A stretch of DNA of 15,914 nt from Patescibacteria group bacterium (GTDB lineage: Bacteria > Patescibacteriota > Minisyncoccia > Phycocordibacterales > SBAW01), in assembly GCA_028866155.1 (NCBI GenBank), contig JAGWIT010000020.1, positions 1-15,914 of the forward strand. The letters are read 5' to 3'. The position numbers were made by a program, and so were the translations under genes. Shown here piece after piece: positions 1 through 8,116 of this stretch; position 1 is the stretch's first letter; every line of letters starts with the position of its first letter. Under the pieces are notes generated by a model. The model had not been told where the DNA came from. It worked only from the letters and a program-made list of their open reading frames with translations, and made no database searches.

Positions 1-1
1 G

Positions 2-61
2 GGGCAAACCTGCTTCTCGCGCACTATCGACCCCGCGCTCTATCCGTCGCTTGCCAAATAG
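2..61 (+). CDS. 3' end of an unidentified gene (partial)
   Basis: The frame beginning at base 2 is open to a TAG at 59-61 and encodes the C-terminal 19 residues of a protein whose body lies outside the window, ending in ...DPALYPSLAK. It lies 33 bases upstream of leuS on the same strand. That spacing fits the compact layout here, but nineteen residues are too few to name a family. The reading rests only on the open frame and position. The alternative is that these bases are noncoding. Confidence 0.4.
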   Translation, partial: GQTCFSRTIDPALYPSLAK

Positions 62-81
62 TAACCGCGCTCCCATTGTGT

Positions 82-94
82 TATTTTAGAGCGT
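82..94 (+). promoter_or_regulatory. -10-like element for leaderless leuS transcript
   Basis: TATTTT at 82-87 ends seven bases before the leuS ATG at 95. No purine-rich Shine-Dalgarno stretch lies between. A transcript starting about seven bases past the hexamer would begin at or next to the start codon. No convincing -35 is visible. Confidence 0.4.
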
Positions 95-2428
95 ATGTCC
101 AAGTACGACCCGCGCGCGATTGAGAAAAAGTGGCAAAAGATTTGGGAGGAGTCCGGTGCATATAAAACAAAGGCTGATTCTTCAAAACCAAAATATTACG
201 TGTTGGATATGTTCCCGTATCCGTCGGGCGCGGGGCTTCATGTGGGGCACCCGAAAGGGTACATCGCCTCTGACATTTATGCGCGCAAGCGGCGGATGGA
301 GGGTTACGCGGTCTTGCACCCCATGGGGTGGGACGCGTTTGGCCTGCCAGCTGAAAATTACGCGATAAAAACCGGCACGCCGCCGCAAAAAACCACCGAC
401 GAATCCATCGCGACATTTAAAAAACAAATCTCAAATCTCGCGCTCTCGTATGACTGGGAGTATGAGCTGGCGACCCACGCGCCCGGATATTATAAATGGA
501 CCCAGTGGCTGTTTCTTAAATTTTTTGAAAGGGGATTGGTTTATAAAAAGAAAGCGCTTGTTAATTGGGATCCGGTCGACCAGACCGTGCTTGCCAACGA
601 GCAGGTGCTGGCCGACGGCACGGCGGAGCGCTCGGGCGCCAAGGTAGAAAAGAGAGACCTTGAGCAGTGGTTTTTCAAAATTACCGACTATGCCGATGAA
701 CTCATCGAAGGGCTCGACAAGGTCGACTGGCCTGAGTCGACCAAAATTAATCAGCGCAACTGGATAGGGAAGAGCGAGGGCGCCGAAATAGAATTTACAA
801 TCGCAAATTCGGATAAAAAAATAAAAATCTTCACCACGCGGCCTGACACGCTCTTCGGCGCGACCTATATGGTGCTGGCGCCCGAACATCCTTTGCTGGC
901 AGACTTGTCGGCACACGCAGAAAATAAAGCCGATATAGAAAAATATATTCAGGACGCCACAAAAAAAAGTGATATAGAGCGCAATGCCGAAGAGAAGGAG
1001 AAAACCGGTGTAGAAATTAAAGGAGTCAAAGCGATAAACCCCGCGAGCAAAGAAGAAATTCCGATATATGTGGCCGACTATGTGCTTGGCGGTTACGGCA
1101 CCGGGGCGATAATGGCCGTCCCCGCCCACGACGAGCGCGATTTTGAGTTTGCCAAGAAATTTAACTTGTCGGTTAAAGAGATTGAGTTAGAGGACCCGAA
1201 AAAGATCACCGAACAAGTGGGTGGGAAGATGGTCACCACCTACCGCCTGCACGACTGGCTCATTTCGCGCCAACGCTACTGGGGCGCGCCTATCCCGGTG
1301 GTATATGACCCTGAAGGCAAGCCGCATGCGGTTCCCGAAGAACATTTGCCGTGGTTGTTGCCCACCGACGTCGAGTATTTGCCCAAGGGCACCTCGCCGC
1401 TCGGGACATCAAAAGAGCTTTTGGCGCGGACTGAGAAACTATTCGGCAAAGGGTGGAAGCCCGAGATAGACACCATGGATACCTTCGTGTGTTCGTCATG
1501 GTATTACCTGCGTTTTGCCGATCCCCACAACCAAGAAGCCTTTGCATCCAAAGCAAATCTTGAGCGATGGTTGCCGGTCGACCTGTATGTGGGTGGCGCC
1601 GAGCACACCGTGCTCCATCTTATGTATGCGCGCTTCTTTACCAAAGCGTTGCGCGATATGGGCTACCTTGCGTTTGATGAGCCGTTTTTGAAGCTTCGGC
1701 ACCAAGGGCTTATTTTGGCTGAGGACGGGCGTAAAATGAGCAAACGATGGAATAATGTTATAAATCCGGACGATATGGTCGAGCGGTTCGGGGCCGACGC
1801 CCTGCGTCTCTATGAGATGTTCATGGGGCCTTTTGAGCAGCAAATAGCCTGGAACACCAACGGAGTGGTGGGCACCTACCGCTTTCTTGAGCGGGTCTGG
1901 GATATGCGGGAAAAACTTGCAGAAAATCCTTTAATGGAGAAACTCGATATACTTTTACAGCAAACTATAGACAAAGTCTCAAGCGATATAGAAGCGTTCA
2001 AGTTTAACACCGCAGTTTCTGCTTTAATGATTCTCTCTAATCATTTTTCAGAGTTGGAGCAGGTTCCAAAATCGGCCTACGTGACCTTCTTAAAATTATT
2101 GCATCCGTTCGCGCCGCACATCACTCACGAGCTTGCCGAGCAGCTTACTCTGAAGCGCGAGGAGTGGGAGGTGTGGCCCGTCGCCGATGCTTCCAAATTG
2201 ACGACCGCCACAGCTAAAATTAATATTTACGTCGATGGTATCTTTCGGGTAATTGCTGAGGTTGATTCCCGAACTCCAAAGGAAGAGGTAATAGCGGTTG
2301 CTAAAAATGCTGCTCAACGATGGCTCGCTGGGAGGGAGATAGTTGAACACAAAACTGTATATGTGCCTGGAAAAGTAGTCAGCTTTGTACTTTATTCTCC
2401 TTCTACCAGCATTTTGCCCCAGCCTTGA
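95..2428 (+). CDS. leuS: Leucine--tRNA ligase
   Basis: Class Ia aminoacyl-tRNA synthetase that charges tRNA-Leu with leucine in the cytoplasm (ATP + Leu + tRNA to Leu-tRNA + AMP + PPi). The N-terminal Rossmann half carries the HIGH-type signature HVGH at residues 49-52. The CP1 editing domain shows TTRPDT at about 247-252 and the AHDERD segment with conserved D346. The catalytic loop is KMSKR at 547-551, and the rest is the anticodon-binding helical domain. At 777 aa it is shorter than many bacterial LeuRS (about 800-860). Only a few residues separate the catalytic core from KMSKR, so the leucine-specific insertion of E. coli-type enzymes is absent. The zinc module after WGAPIPVV has no cysteines. 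The ATG at 95 matches the family N-terminus. The gene is intact. Confidence 0.97.
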   Translation: MSKYDPRAIEKKWQKIWEESGAYKTKADSSKPKYYVLDMFPYPSGAGLHVGHPKGYIASDIYARKRRMEGYAVLHPMGWDAFGLPAENYAIKTGTPPQKTTDESIATFKKQISNLALSYDWEYELATHAPGYYKWTQWLFLKFFERGLVYKKKALVNWDPVDQTVLANEQVLADGTAERSGAKVEKRDLEQWFFKITDYADELIEGLDKVDWPESTKINQRNWIGKSEGAEIEFTIANSDKKIKIFTTRPDTLFGATYMVLAPEHPLLADLSAHAENKADIEKYIQDATKKSDIERNAEEKEKTGVEIKGVKAINPASKEEIPIYVADYVLGGYGTGAIMAVPAHDERDFEFAKKFNLSVKEIELEDPKKITEQVGGKMVTTYRLHDWLISRQRYWGAPIPVVYDPEGKPHAVPEEHLPWLLPTDVEYLPKGTSPLGTSKELLARTEKLFGKGWKPEIDTMDTFVCSSWYYLRFADPHNQEAFASKANLERWLPVDLYVGGAEHTVLHLMYARFFTKALRDMGYLAFDEPFLKLRHQGLILAEDGRKMSKRWNNVINPDDMVERFGADALRLYEMFMGPFEQQIAWNTNGVVGTYRFLERVWDMREKLAENPLMEKLDILLQQTIDKVSSDIEAFKFNTAVSALMILSNHFSELEQVPKSAYVTFLKLLHPFAPHITHELAEQLTLKREEWEVWPVADASKLTTATAKINIYVDGIFRVIAEVDSRTPKEEVIAVAKNAAQRWLAGREIVEHKTVYVPGKVVSFVLYSPSTSILPQP

Positions 2429-2434
2429 CGTGAT

Positions 2435-2463
2435 TTGACCCTTTAAGTAGTCTGTGATATATT
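2435..2463 (+). promoter_or_regulatory. Sigma-70-type promoter for the sigma-region-4/HARE-HTH gene
   Basis: TTGACC (2435-2440) is followed by exactly 17 bases and TATATT (2458-2463). Transcription is predicted to start near 2470, leaving a leader of about six bases before the ATG at 2476 and no Shine-Dalgarno. A second -35-like hexamer, TTGACG, sits at 2425-2430. This is one of the few promoters here with both boxes. Confidence 0.7.
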
Positions 2464-2475
2464 AAAACACATCAT

Positions 2476-3531
2476 ATGGCACCAACGGCAGAGAAAACAG
2501 CGGACAAGACGGGATTTAAGCCAAAAGCTATAGTGCGCAAGCTTCTTGCCACGCTCCCCGAGCGCTCGCGCATGGTGCTTGAAGCCCGCTTCGGCCTCGG
2601 CTCAAATCCCGAGCGCGTCACGCTTGAGTCCATCGGCAAGCGCTATGGCATCACCCGCGAGCGCGTCCGCCAGATAGAGAATCACGCGCTCACGCAACTG
2701 AAGAAATCGCCGGCGTTCACCGAAGCCGACGCGGCCTTTAAAGAGCTCGAACGCATCGTCGACAGCCTCGGCGGCATCGTCTGCGAGGATGATCTCCTCA
2801 ACTTCATCACCAAGGACAAGGTAATGCAGAATCATATTTATTTTCTGCTGGTGCTTGGCGATCCGTTCAAGTATCGCAAAGAGGACGACGAGGTCCAGCG
2901 CTGCTGGTATGTCGACCCGAAGCTGGCCTCGCAAGTTGAGAACGCGCTCAAAAATTTGTACGAAGGACTCTCCGACGAAGACCTCATCCCTGAGGGCGAA
3001 ATGATAGACCGTTTTCTTAAAGAACTGCAGAACATCAACGACAAGCACCGCAACGGCGAGGTGGTCAAGCGCTGGCTCTCGATATCCAAAAAAGTCGGCA
3101 AGAACCCGCTCGGCGAGTGGGGACATGCATCCTCGCCCAACGTTAAGACCAAAGGCATCCGCGATTACGCCTACCTGGCGGTCAAAAAGCACGGCAGCCC
3201 GCTCCACTTTAAAGAAGTTGCGGCACTTATTGAAAAAATGTTTCACCGCGCGGCGCACGTGGCCACCACGCACAACGAGCTTATCAAGGACGACCGCTTC
3301 GTGCTCGTGGGCCGCGGCATGTACGCGCTCAAAGAGTGGGGCTACGCCCAAGGGGTTGTCCGCGACGTCATACGCAATGTCTTGCGCGAGAACGGGCCGC
3401 TCACCAAAGACCAAATAGTCGAGAAGGTGCTCAAAGAGCGCCACGTCAAACCCGGCACCGTGGTGGTGAACCTCCAAAATCAAAAATATTTCAAGCGGGG
3501 CAAGGACGGCAAGTTTGTGCTGGTGAAGTAG
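2476..3531 (+). CDS. Sigma-70 region 4-like / HARE-HTH DNA-binding regulator
   Basis: Predicted DNA-binding transcription factor of 351 aa. Residues about 18-76 resemble sigma-70 region 4: a LPERSRMVLEARFGL helix, then the recognition helix-turn-helix YGITRERVRQIENHAL that in sigma factors contacts the -35 box. Residues about 228-290 (RDYAYLAVKKHGSPLHFKEV onward, ending GMYALKEWGY) match the HARE-HTH winged-helix fold also found in RNA polymerase delta subunits. The last 60 residues look like a further winged helix. Sigma region 2 (core binding and -10 melting) is missing, so it is not a full sigma factor. I infer an auxiliary RNA-polymerase or promoter-binding protein, a type common in Parcubacteria. 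It has its own promoter and terminator. Confidence 0.8.
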   Translation: MAPTAEKTADKTGFKPKAIVRKLLATLPERSRMVLEARFGLGSNPERVTLESIGKRYGITRERVRQIENHALTQLKKSPAFTEADAAFKELERIVDSLGGIVCEDDLLNFITKDKVMQNHIYFLLVLGDPFKYRKEDDEVQRCWYVDPKLASQVENALKNLYEGLSDEDLIPEGEMIDRFLKELQNINDKHRNGEVVKRWLSISKKVGKNPLGEWGHASSPNVKTKGIRDYAYLAVKKHGSPLHFKEVAALIEKMFHRAAHVATTHNELIKDDRFVLVGRGMYALKEWGYAQGVVRDVIRNVLRENGPLTKDQIVEKVLKERHVKPGTVVVNLQNQKYFKRGKDGKFVLVK

Positions 3532-3533
3532 TC

Positions 3534-3609
3534 AAAAAAGCAGCAAATTTTTTGAACGAATAGTCTGGGAGCCGCCGAGGACTTTTGGCCAAGGATTTGC
3601 TGCTTTTTT
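3534..3609 (+). terminator. Long inverted-repeat terminator
   Basis: AAAAAAGCAGCAAAT (3534-3548) and ATTTGCTGCTTTTTT (3595-3609) are perfect 15-base inverted copies, starting three bases after the stop codon. The U run is built into the descending arm, as in rho-independent terminators, and the A run of the other arm would serve transcription from the opposite strand. The 46-base loop is unusually long. Confidence 0.6.
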
Positions 3610-3615
3610 CTATGA

Positions 3616-3627
3616 TAAAATAATCGC
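3616..3627 (+). promoter_or_regulatory. -10-like element for leaderless transcript
   Basis: TAAAAT (3616-3621) is followed by exactly six bases and the ATG at 3628, with no Shine-Dalgarno. An overlapping TATGAT lies at 3611-3616. No clear -35 is seen because the terminator arm occupies that space. Confidence 0.45.
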
Positions 3628-4980
3628 ATGGGGAAGTTCTATGCAGGCTTTCGCAAACGGCTAGGCTCCTACGGGCTCGAGGCCTACTACGTGATGCTCG
3701 TGCTTCTGTATTTTATGCTCATATGGATACCCTTCCACTGGGACGAATGGGTTGTTGTCGCCGGATTTTTGCTCGCCTTCTTGCCGTTTGTTCTGCCGGT
3801 ACTGCTCGGCATCATGCTCTCTATCGGCTGGCTCGAGTATAAGCGGCAGGAGGATTACTGGTCGACCGAATACACGGTTTTAGAGGTTAAACTGCCCGAG
3901 GAGATAACGCAGAGCCCGCAGGCGGCGGAGCTTTTCTTGCGCGTGCTCTACCAATCGGGCGAGGTGGACACGCCGGTGCACGCCTTGCGCGGCAAAACGC
4001 GGGCGTGGTTCTCACTCGAGATAGCCTCCAATGAGGGCGCCGTGCGTTTTTACGTGTGGACGCGCTCGCGCTATGCGGACATCGTCAAAGCGCAACTCTA
4101 CGCGCACTACCCGACGGTGCAGATCGTCGCGGTGCCCGACTACACGCTCGCGGTACCGCTTGATCTTGAGACGATGGACATTTGGGGGGTTGAGCAGGCG
4201 ATGCAAAAACCCGACCCATACCCCATCATGACCTACCCCGCATGGGGGCTTGATAAAGCGTCTGAGAAAGAGGAATTTAAAAATGATCCGCTAGTGAGTA
4301 TTTTGGAGTTTATGGGCAGTATCGGACCGGGCGAGTATTTGTGGTTTCAGATACTATTGGAGGGCCACGCCGGGAAGTCGCCGCCAAGCTACTGCCCGCA
4401 AGCGATGAACTTTGGCGTGCATGAGAGGGTCAATCTCGAGGAATGGGCGCAGATAGAAATAGACGAGATCGGCAAGAAAACAAAAAGCAAAAAACCGGAA
4501 GAAAAGGATCGGCCGCCAAACTTTATGTCGCTCACCGAGGGCGACAAAGAAAAGGTAAAAGCGATACAGCAAAAGCTCAACAAGCAGGCCTTTGATGTCG
4601 GTATCCGGTTTATCTATCTCGCCAAAAAAGAAAATCTGCAGTCGTCGCGCCGCGCCGGCATACCGACCGCCCTGCGCTCGTTTGAGCACGGCTCGGAGGG
4701 GCGCGGATTAAACGGGCTGAAGCCCGTCTTTTATATCGGGCCGTTCGACTACCCGTGGCAGGATTTCAGGGGCATCCGCCGCCGGATGCTCAAGCGCAAG
4801 CTCTACAACGGCTATGTCACGCGGCAGTATTTTTATGCGCCCTTTAAAAACATGCACATCGTGCTCAACATCGAAGAGATAGCGTCGTTGTGGCACTTCC
4901 CGGGCAAGGTCGCGCACACGCCGACTCTCATCCGCATGCCGTCGCGTCGCGCCGAGGCCCCGGCCAATCTGCCGGTATAA
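3628..4980 (+). CDS. DUF8128-like two-helix membrane protein
   Basis: A 450-aa protein with two N-terminal membrane segments (about residues 19-37 and 42-69) and a large, mainly cytoplasmic soluble region. The soluble part starts EYTVLEVKLPEEI and ends SLWHFPGKVAHTPTLIRMPSRRAEAPANLPV-like, interrupted by a charged lysine/glutamate linker around residues 285-315. I recognise the layout as the DUF8128 type common in CPR genomes. From memory, related proteins sit beside, or resemble the N-terminal part of, type IV secretion/conjugation-like ATPases. No Walker A ATPase follows here; mltG comes next. Function is unknown. A membrane scaffold or accessory of a secretion or pilus machine is inference only. 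Its TAA stop lies inside the TATAAT preceding mltG. Confidence 0.7.
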   Translation: MGKFYAGFRKRLGSYGLEAYYVMLVLLYFMLIWIPFHWDEWVVVAGFLLAFLPFVLPVLLGIMLSIGWLEYKRQEDYWSTEYTVLEVKLPEEITQSPQAAELFLRVLYQSGEVDTPVHALRGKTRAWFSLEIASNEGAVRFYVWTRSRYADIVKAQLYAHYPTVQIVAVPDYTLAVPLDLETMDIWGVEQAMQKPDPYPIMTYPAWGLDKASEKEEFKNDPLVSILEFMGSIGPGEYLWFQILLEGHAGKSPPSYCPQAMNFGVHERVNLEEWAQIEIDEIGKKTKSKKPEEKDRPPNFMSLTEGDKEKVKAIQQKLNKQAFDVGIRFIYLAKKENLQSSRRAGIPTALRSFEHGSEGRGLNGLKPVFYIGPFDYPWQDFRGIRRRMLKRKLYNGYVTRQYFYAPFKNMHIVLNIEEIASLWHFPGKVAHTPTLIRMPSRRAEAPANLPV

Positions 4981-4981
4981 T
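4976..4981 (+). promoter_or_regulatory. -10 box of mltG overlapping the upstream stop codon
   Basis: A perfect TATAAT (4976-4981) contains the TAA stop (4978-4980) of the preceding gene and lies 13 bases before the chosen mltG ATG. Predicted transcription start is near 4988, giving a leader of about seven bases. There is no -35 match 17 bases upstream. Confidence 0.5.
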
Positions 4982-4994
4982 TTTTGCCGTATAC

Positions 4995-6014
4995 ATGAGA
5001 TTCCACCATAACATTATCCGCACTGCGCAGGCGTGCGATGCCTGGTGCCGCGAGGCCGAAGTGTATAATCGGATACTCCCGCTGGCGTTTCTGTCCGGAG
5101 TATTGCTGTTTCTCATCTATTTTGTGACCGTCGCCGCGCCGCTCAATTTTCCCTCCGCATCGTTATTCAAAGTTCCGCAAGGTGCGGGCATTGATGAAGT
5201 GGCGCAGCAGCTCAAGCAAAAGCATCTTATCCACTCGGCGCTGCTGTTTGAGGCTGTGGAGCGCCTCGAAGGCGCGCGCGCCGAAGTCATCGCCGGCGAA
5301 TATTTCTTCCCCGGCCCGCAAAACCTTTTTACCGTCGCTTCGCGCCTGGTGCAGGGCGATCACGAGCTCACCCCTATAAAAGTGACCGTGCCCGAGGGCG
5401 CCACGGCTAAGGAAATTTCGCAATTACTCGCCGAAAAAGTGCCCGACTTCGACACCGATACTTTTTTGAAGGAGGCGCAGCCGAAAGAAGGGACATTATT
5501 CCCCGACACGTATTTCTTTTTGCCCGGCGAGGATGCCGACCTGGTGCTCACGACGTTTGAAAATAATTTTAATCTCCACGTTCAAACGCAGCCGGTGGCC
5601 GGTGCAATAACCAAGTTCGGCAAGTCGCTCCCGCAGGTGCTCACGATGGCCTCGCTCATCGAGAAAGAAGCCTCCAACACCAAAGACCGCGACATAATCT
5701 CGGGCATCTTGTGGCACCGCATCGCGCTTGGGATGTTGCTCCAGGTCGACGCGGTGTTCCCGTACATCATCGGCGTCAATTCGCTGCAGCTGACCAAGGC
5801 CGACCTGCAGGTTGACTCGCCCTACAACACCTACACCAACAAAGGCCTGCCGCCGGGACCGATATCCAACCCCGGCCTCGACGCCATTGAAGCGGCGGTC
5901 GAGCCGGCCAAAACAAATTACCTGTATTATCTCTCCGATCTGCACGGAGTCATGCACTACTGCGCGACGTATGCATGCCAGCAAGCCAATGCTAGAAAAT
6001 ATTTAGGGAGTTGA
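4995..6014 (+). CDS. mltG: Endolytic murein transglycosylase MltG (YceG-like)
   Basis: Membrane-anchored lytic transglycosylase that cleaves nascent peptidoglycan glycan strands and acts in cell-wall growth outside the membrane. From the ATG at 4995 the protein is 339 aa. It has a short basic N-terminus, one transmembrane helix (about residues 27-50), a LysM-like segment (VPQGAGIDEVAQQL) and the YceG catalytic domain. That domain shows GTLFPDTYFF, the glutamate-bearing LIEKEA motif (E223 and E225, one expected to be catalytic) and the YNTY...GLPPGPISNPGL signature, ending with the HGVMHYC segment. The frame is open upstream to 4890, but that extension overlaps the preceding gene and has no membrane-protein character. 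The ATG at 4995 sits just past a TATAAT and gives a normal N-terminus. Confidence 0.93.
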   Translation: MRFHHNIIRTAQACDAWCREAEVYNRILPLAFLSGVLLFLIYFVTVAAPLNFPSASLFKVPQGAGIDEVAQQLKQKHLIHSALLFEAVERLEGARAEVIAGEYFFPGPQNLFTVASRLVQGDHELTPIKVTVPEGATAKEISQLLAEKVPDFDTDTFLKEAQPKEGTLFPDTYFFLPGEDADLVLTTFENNFNLHVQTQPVAGAITKFGKSLPQVLTMASLIEKEASNTKDRDIISGILWHRIALGMLLQVDAVFPYIIGVNSLQLTKADLQVDSPYNTYTNKGLPPGPISNPGLDAIEAAVEPAKTNYLYYLSDLHGVMHYCATYACQQANARKYLGS

Positions 6015-6078
6015 CGAAGTGAAAAATAGTCGGTATATTTTTAAGTGGAAAAGTTTCTCACACACACAGGAGGGTTAG
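6011..6078 (+). promoter_or_regulatory. Promoter, leader and strong Shine-Dalgarno of the 6079 gene
   Basis: TTGACG (6011-6016), overlapping the mltG stop, is followed by 17 bases and TATATT (6034-6039). A transcript from about 6046 would carry a leader of roughly 33 bases ending in AGGAGG (6068-6073), five bases before the ATG. This is a textbook promoter plus ribosome-binding site, unlike the leaderless neighbours. Confidence 0.75.
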
Positions 6079-6958
6079 ATGTCGGCAATATCTGTAATCC
6101 ATATCACTAGCCGCAAACAGGCGTGGGCGGCACTCTTTTTGCCTGATCTGTCTGCAAATATCCGCGGCCAGCTCCTAGAATATGTGGCCAAAGAGGCGGA
6201 TCTCAAAGAAGTTCGCTCGATCCTCAAAAAGAATTGGTGCAAAGGATGTCCGAATGAACAGCATCTCCTCGCTACCTTTGCAACCATAATCCGAGGTAAA
6301 AACTTGCCGCAGGATCTCATTGCGGTAATGCAAGCGAATCCTGTTGGCAGAACTCGCAACCAGCTCTTTGCCGCCATCTTGATTAAAGCATCGACTTCAA
6401 TGAAGGTGTTGCAATCTGAGGCCGCACTCACCGATGAAGAAAAAGAAACTCTGATTAAACGCGCTTTCACGGTGAAGAGTGTCGCATACCGAGCTTGCTA
6501 TGCGCAAGAGGTACTGCATAGCTGGAAGGATATGCCGGCGGCGTTACGTGCACTTGCTGTAGAGTATGCGGCAGCTGATCCGTATACGCACTGCCAACTT
6601 ATGATTCTGAATGACCCTGAAAGCCACTTTTCCCGCGGCTGCTCCCATGACTCAAGAGGAGCGTCGTATGTTCTTCGATGCATTGAAGCGCAACGAGTCT
6701 CTCTGCGCCAAACTGCTCAAGAACTATAGAGGGAGATATGAAAGGGTGGTGGGGCCAGTCCTCACGGAAGAAGAAGCGAGAGAGTTGATTCCTATAGTGG
6801 TGGCGGACATCAAAACAAAACATGCGAAAAAAATACATATATCTGAAGATGATATCCGCAACTTGCTTGGCGGTGATGGCTGCAAAACTGTAGACCTGCT
6901 CAGCAATGAACAAAAGACATTCCTCGGACAGTTTCTCAGGAGGGAGAAAACAGCTTAG
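6079..6958 (+). pseudogene. Unrecognised helical-repeat protein split by an apparent +1 frameshift
   Basis: I do not recognise this family. From the ATG at 6079 one frame runs to a TAG at 6727-6729 (216 codons). A second frame, shifted +1, runs from just after a TGA at 6608-6610 to 6958. Skipping one T in the TTTT at 6628-6631 (codon 184) joins them into one 292-aa, mostly alpha-helical protein. Motifs starting LTDEEK, MTQEERR, LTEEEAREL and LSNEQK recur on both sides of the junction, which suggests one repeat protein. After codon 184 the first frame turns unnatural (Ser/Arg/Cys-rich). Possible causes are a homopolymer error, a recent disabling mutation or programmed slippage. Alternatively a separate 96-aa gene starts at ATG 6668 behind AGAGGAG (6655-6661). 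A strong terminator follows. Confidence 0.55.
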
Positions 6959-6977
6959 GAGTCTCTCAAAAAACAGT

Positions 6978-7012
6978 ACGGCCCACCCTCGGTTGGGTCG
7001 TTTTCTTTTTTA
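6978..7012 (+). terminator. Rho-independent terminator
   Basis: ACGGCCCA (from 6978) pairs with TGGGTCGT (ending 7001) over eight base pairs including one G-U. The inner ACC/GGT can extend the stem. TTTTCTTTTTT follows at once (7001 onward). It ends the 6079-6958 unit about 20 bases after its stop. Confidence 0.85.
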
Positions 7013-7023
7013 TATAAGAAGCG

Positions 7024-7035
7024 TATAACAATACT
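7024..7035 (+). promoter_or_regulatory. -10-like element for leaderless mnmA transcript
   Basis: TATAAC (7024-7029) plus six bases leads directly to the mnmA ATG at 7036, with no Shine-Dalgarno. Because a strong terminator lies just upstream, mnmA needs its own promoter, and this is the only candidate seen. Confidence 0.55.
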
Positions 7036-8094
7036 ATGTTTGCTAAAGGAAATAACAAAAAGGTATTTGTCGGCCTTAGCGGCGGGGTGGATTCGGCCGT
7101 TTCTGCCGCTTTATTGCAGGAGCAGGGATACGATGTCACTGGAGTTTTTATACGCATCGCGCTCCAGGGCTATCCCTGCTCGGCGGGAGAGGACAAGATA
7201 GACGCCATGCGCGTTGCGGCTCATCTGAAGATTCCTTTTATTGAAATCGATTTGTCGAAGGAATATAAAGAGGAGGTTTTTCGCGACACTATCGAGGAAT
7301 TCGCAAGAGGTAGAACACCCAACCCCGACGCCTTGTGCAATCAAAAAATAAAATTCGGCCATTTCTACGACTTTGCGATGTCACGCAGCGCCGACTTTGT
7401 AGCGACCGGGCATTACGCTCAAATAGAAAATGGCAAACTGTTCGCGGGCGCAGACCCCGACAAAGACCAATCCTACTTTTTATGGATGGTGCCGCAGGAA
7501 CATCTGCAAAAAACGCTTTTTCCCGTCGGGCATTTGCTTAAGCCTGAAGTCCGCGTGCTCGCAACAAAATTCGGCCTGCCCAACGCCGCGCGCAAGGACA
7601 GCCAGGGCCTCTGTTTTCTCGGCGACGTATCAATAGAAGACATGCTCAGGCACGAGACCCTGCAAGTCAAGGGCGATGTACTAAGCGAAGAAGGCGAGGT
7701 CATCGGCGTTCACGAGGGAGCCGGGTTCTACACTTTGGGCCAGCGCCACGGCTTTATGTTGTTTGCCAATACTCCGCACACTCCACCGCACTATGTCATC
7801 GAGAAAGACGCGGCGTTTAACACTATCACCGTTTCGACTTTGCGCACGCCCGAAGACGCAAAAAAAACTATCGTGTCGCTCGGCAAAACAAACTGGATAG
7901 GGGATGTGGCGGGCGGCGCCTATGAAGCGCGGTTTCGCTACCGGCAAAAATTGATTCCGGCGCAACTTTCGGCTGCCCATTCGAGTGTAACCTTAAAAGA
8001 GCCGCACTATGTGCCGCTTGGTCAGTCCCTCGTGCTCTATAAAGAAGAACGTTGCCTCGGCGGCGGCGTTGTTGATAATTCAACTCTGATATAA
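7036..8094 (+). CDS. mnmA: tRNA-specific 2-thiouridylase MnmA
   Basis: ATP-dependent tRNA sulfurtransferase that makes 2-thiouridine at wobble position 34 of Lys, Glu and Gln tRNAs, using sulfur relayed from a cysteine desulfurase. At 352 aa it is full length. The PP-loop GLSGGVDSAV lies at residues 13-22 and binds ATP. C101 in NPDALCNQKIKFG and C193 in KDSQGLCFLGDV are the two cysteines expected to form the catalytic pair. ATGHYAQI, DQSYFLW and FYTLGQRHG are further family signatures, followed by the C-terminal beta-barrel. The gene is intact, lies downstream of a terminator and appears to be transcribed without a leader. Confidence 0.96.
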   Translation: MFAKGNNKKVFVGLSGGVDSAVSAALLQEQGYDVTGVFIRIALQGYPCSAGEDKIDAMRVAAHLKIPFIEIDLSKEYKEEVFRDTIEEFARGRTPNPDALCNQKIKFGHFYDFAMSRSADFVATGHYAQIENGKLFAGADPDKDQSYFLWMVPQEHLQKTLFPVGHLLKPEVRVLATKFGLPNAARKDSQGLCFLGDVSIEDMLRHETLQVKGDVLSEEGEVIGVHEGAGFYTLGQRHGFMLFANTPHTPPHYVIEKDAAFNTITVSTLRTPEDAKKTIVSLGKTNWIGDVAGGAYEARFRYRQKLIPAQLSAAHSSVTLKEPHYVPLGQSLVLYKEERCLGGGVVDNSTLI

Positions 8095-8104
8095 AACACG
8101 GGAG

Positions 8105-8116
8105 TATACTTAGCGC
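8105..8116 (+). promoter_or_regulatory. -10-like element for leaderless transcript
   Basis: TATACT (8105-8110) is followed by exactly six bases and the ATG at 8117. No Shine-Dalgarno and no clear -35 are visible in the ten-base gap after the mnmA stop. Confidence 0.5.

Noticed and set aside
431..1129. 232-codon minus-strand open frame
   Set aside because: Fully antisense to leuS, whose plus-strand motifs are unambiguous. Product is aromatic-rich and unlike a folded family.
2602..3483. Long open frame (293 codons) on the minus strand
   Set aside because: Lies wholly inside the sigma-region-4/HARE-HTH gene, whose plus-strand product has clear domains, a promoter and a terminator. The antisense product looks like a codon-bias shadow.
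4890..4994. Upstream extension of mltG
   Set aside because: Would overlap the preceding gene by 91 bases and add a Pro/Arg/His-rich tail. The ATG at 4995 follows a TATAAT and gives a normal membrane-anchor N-terminus.
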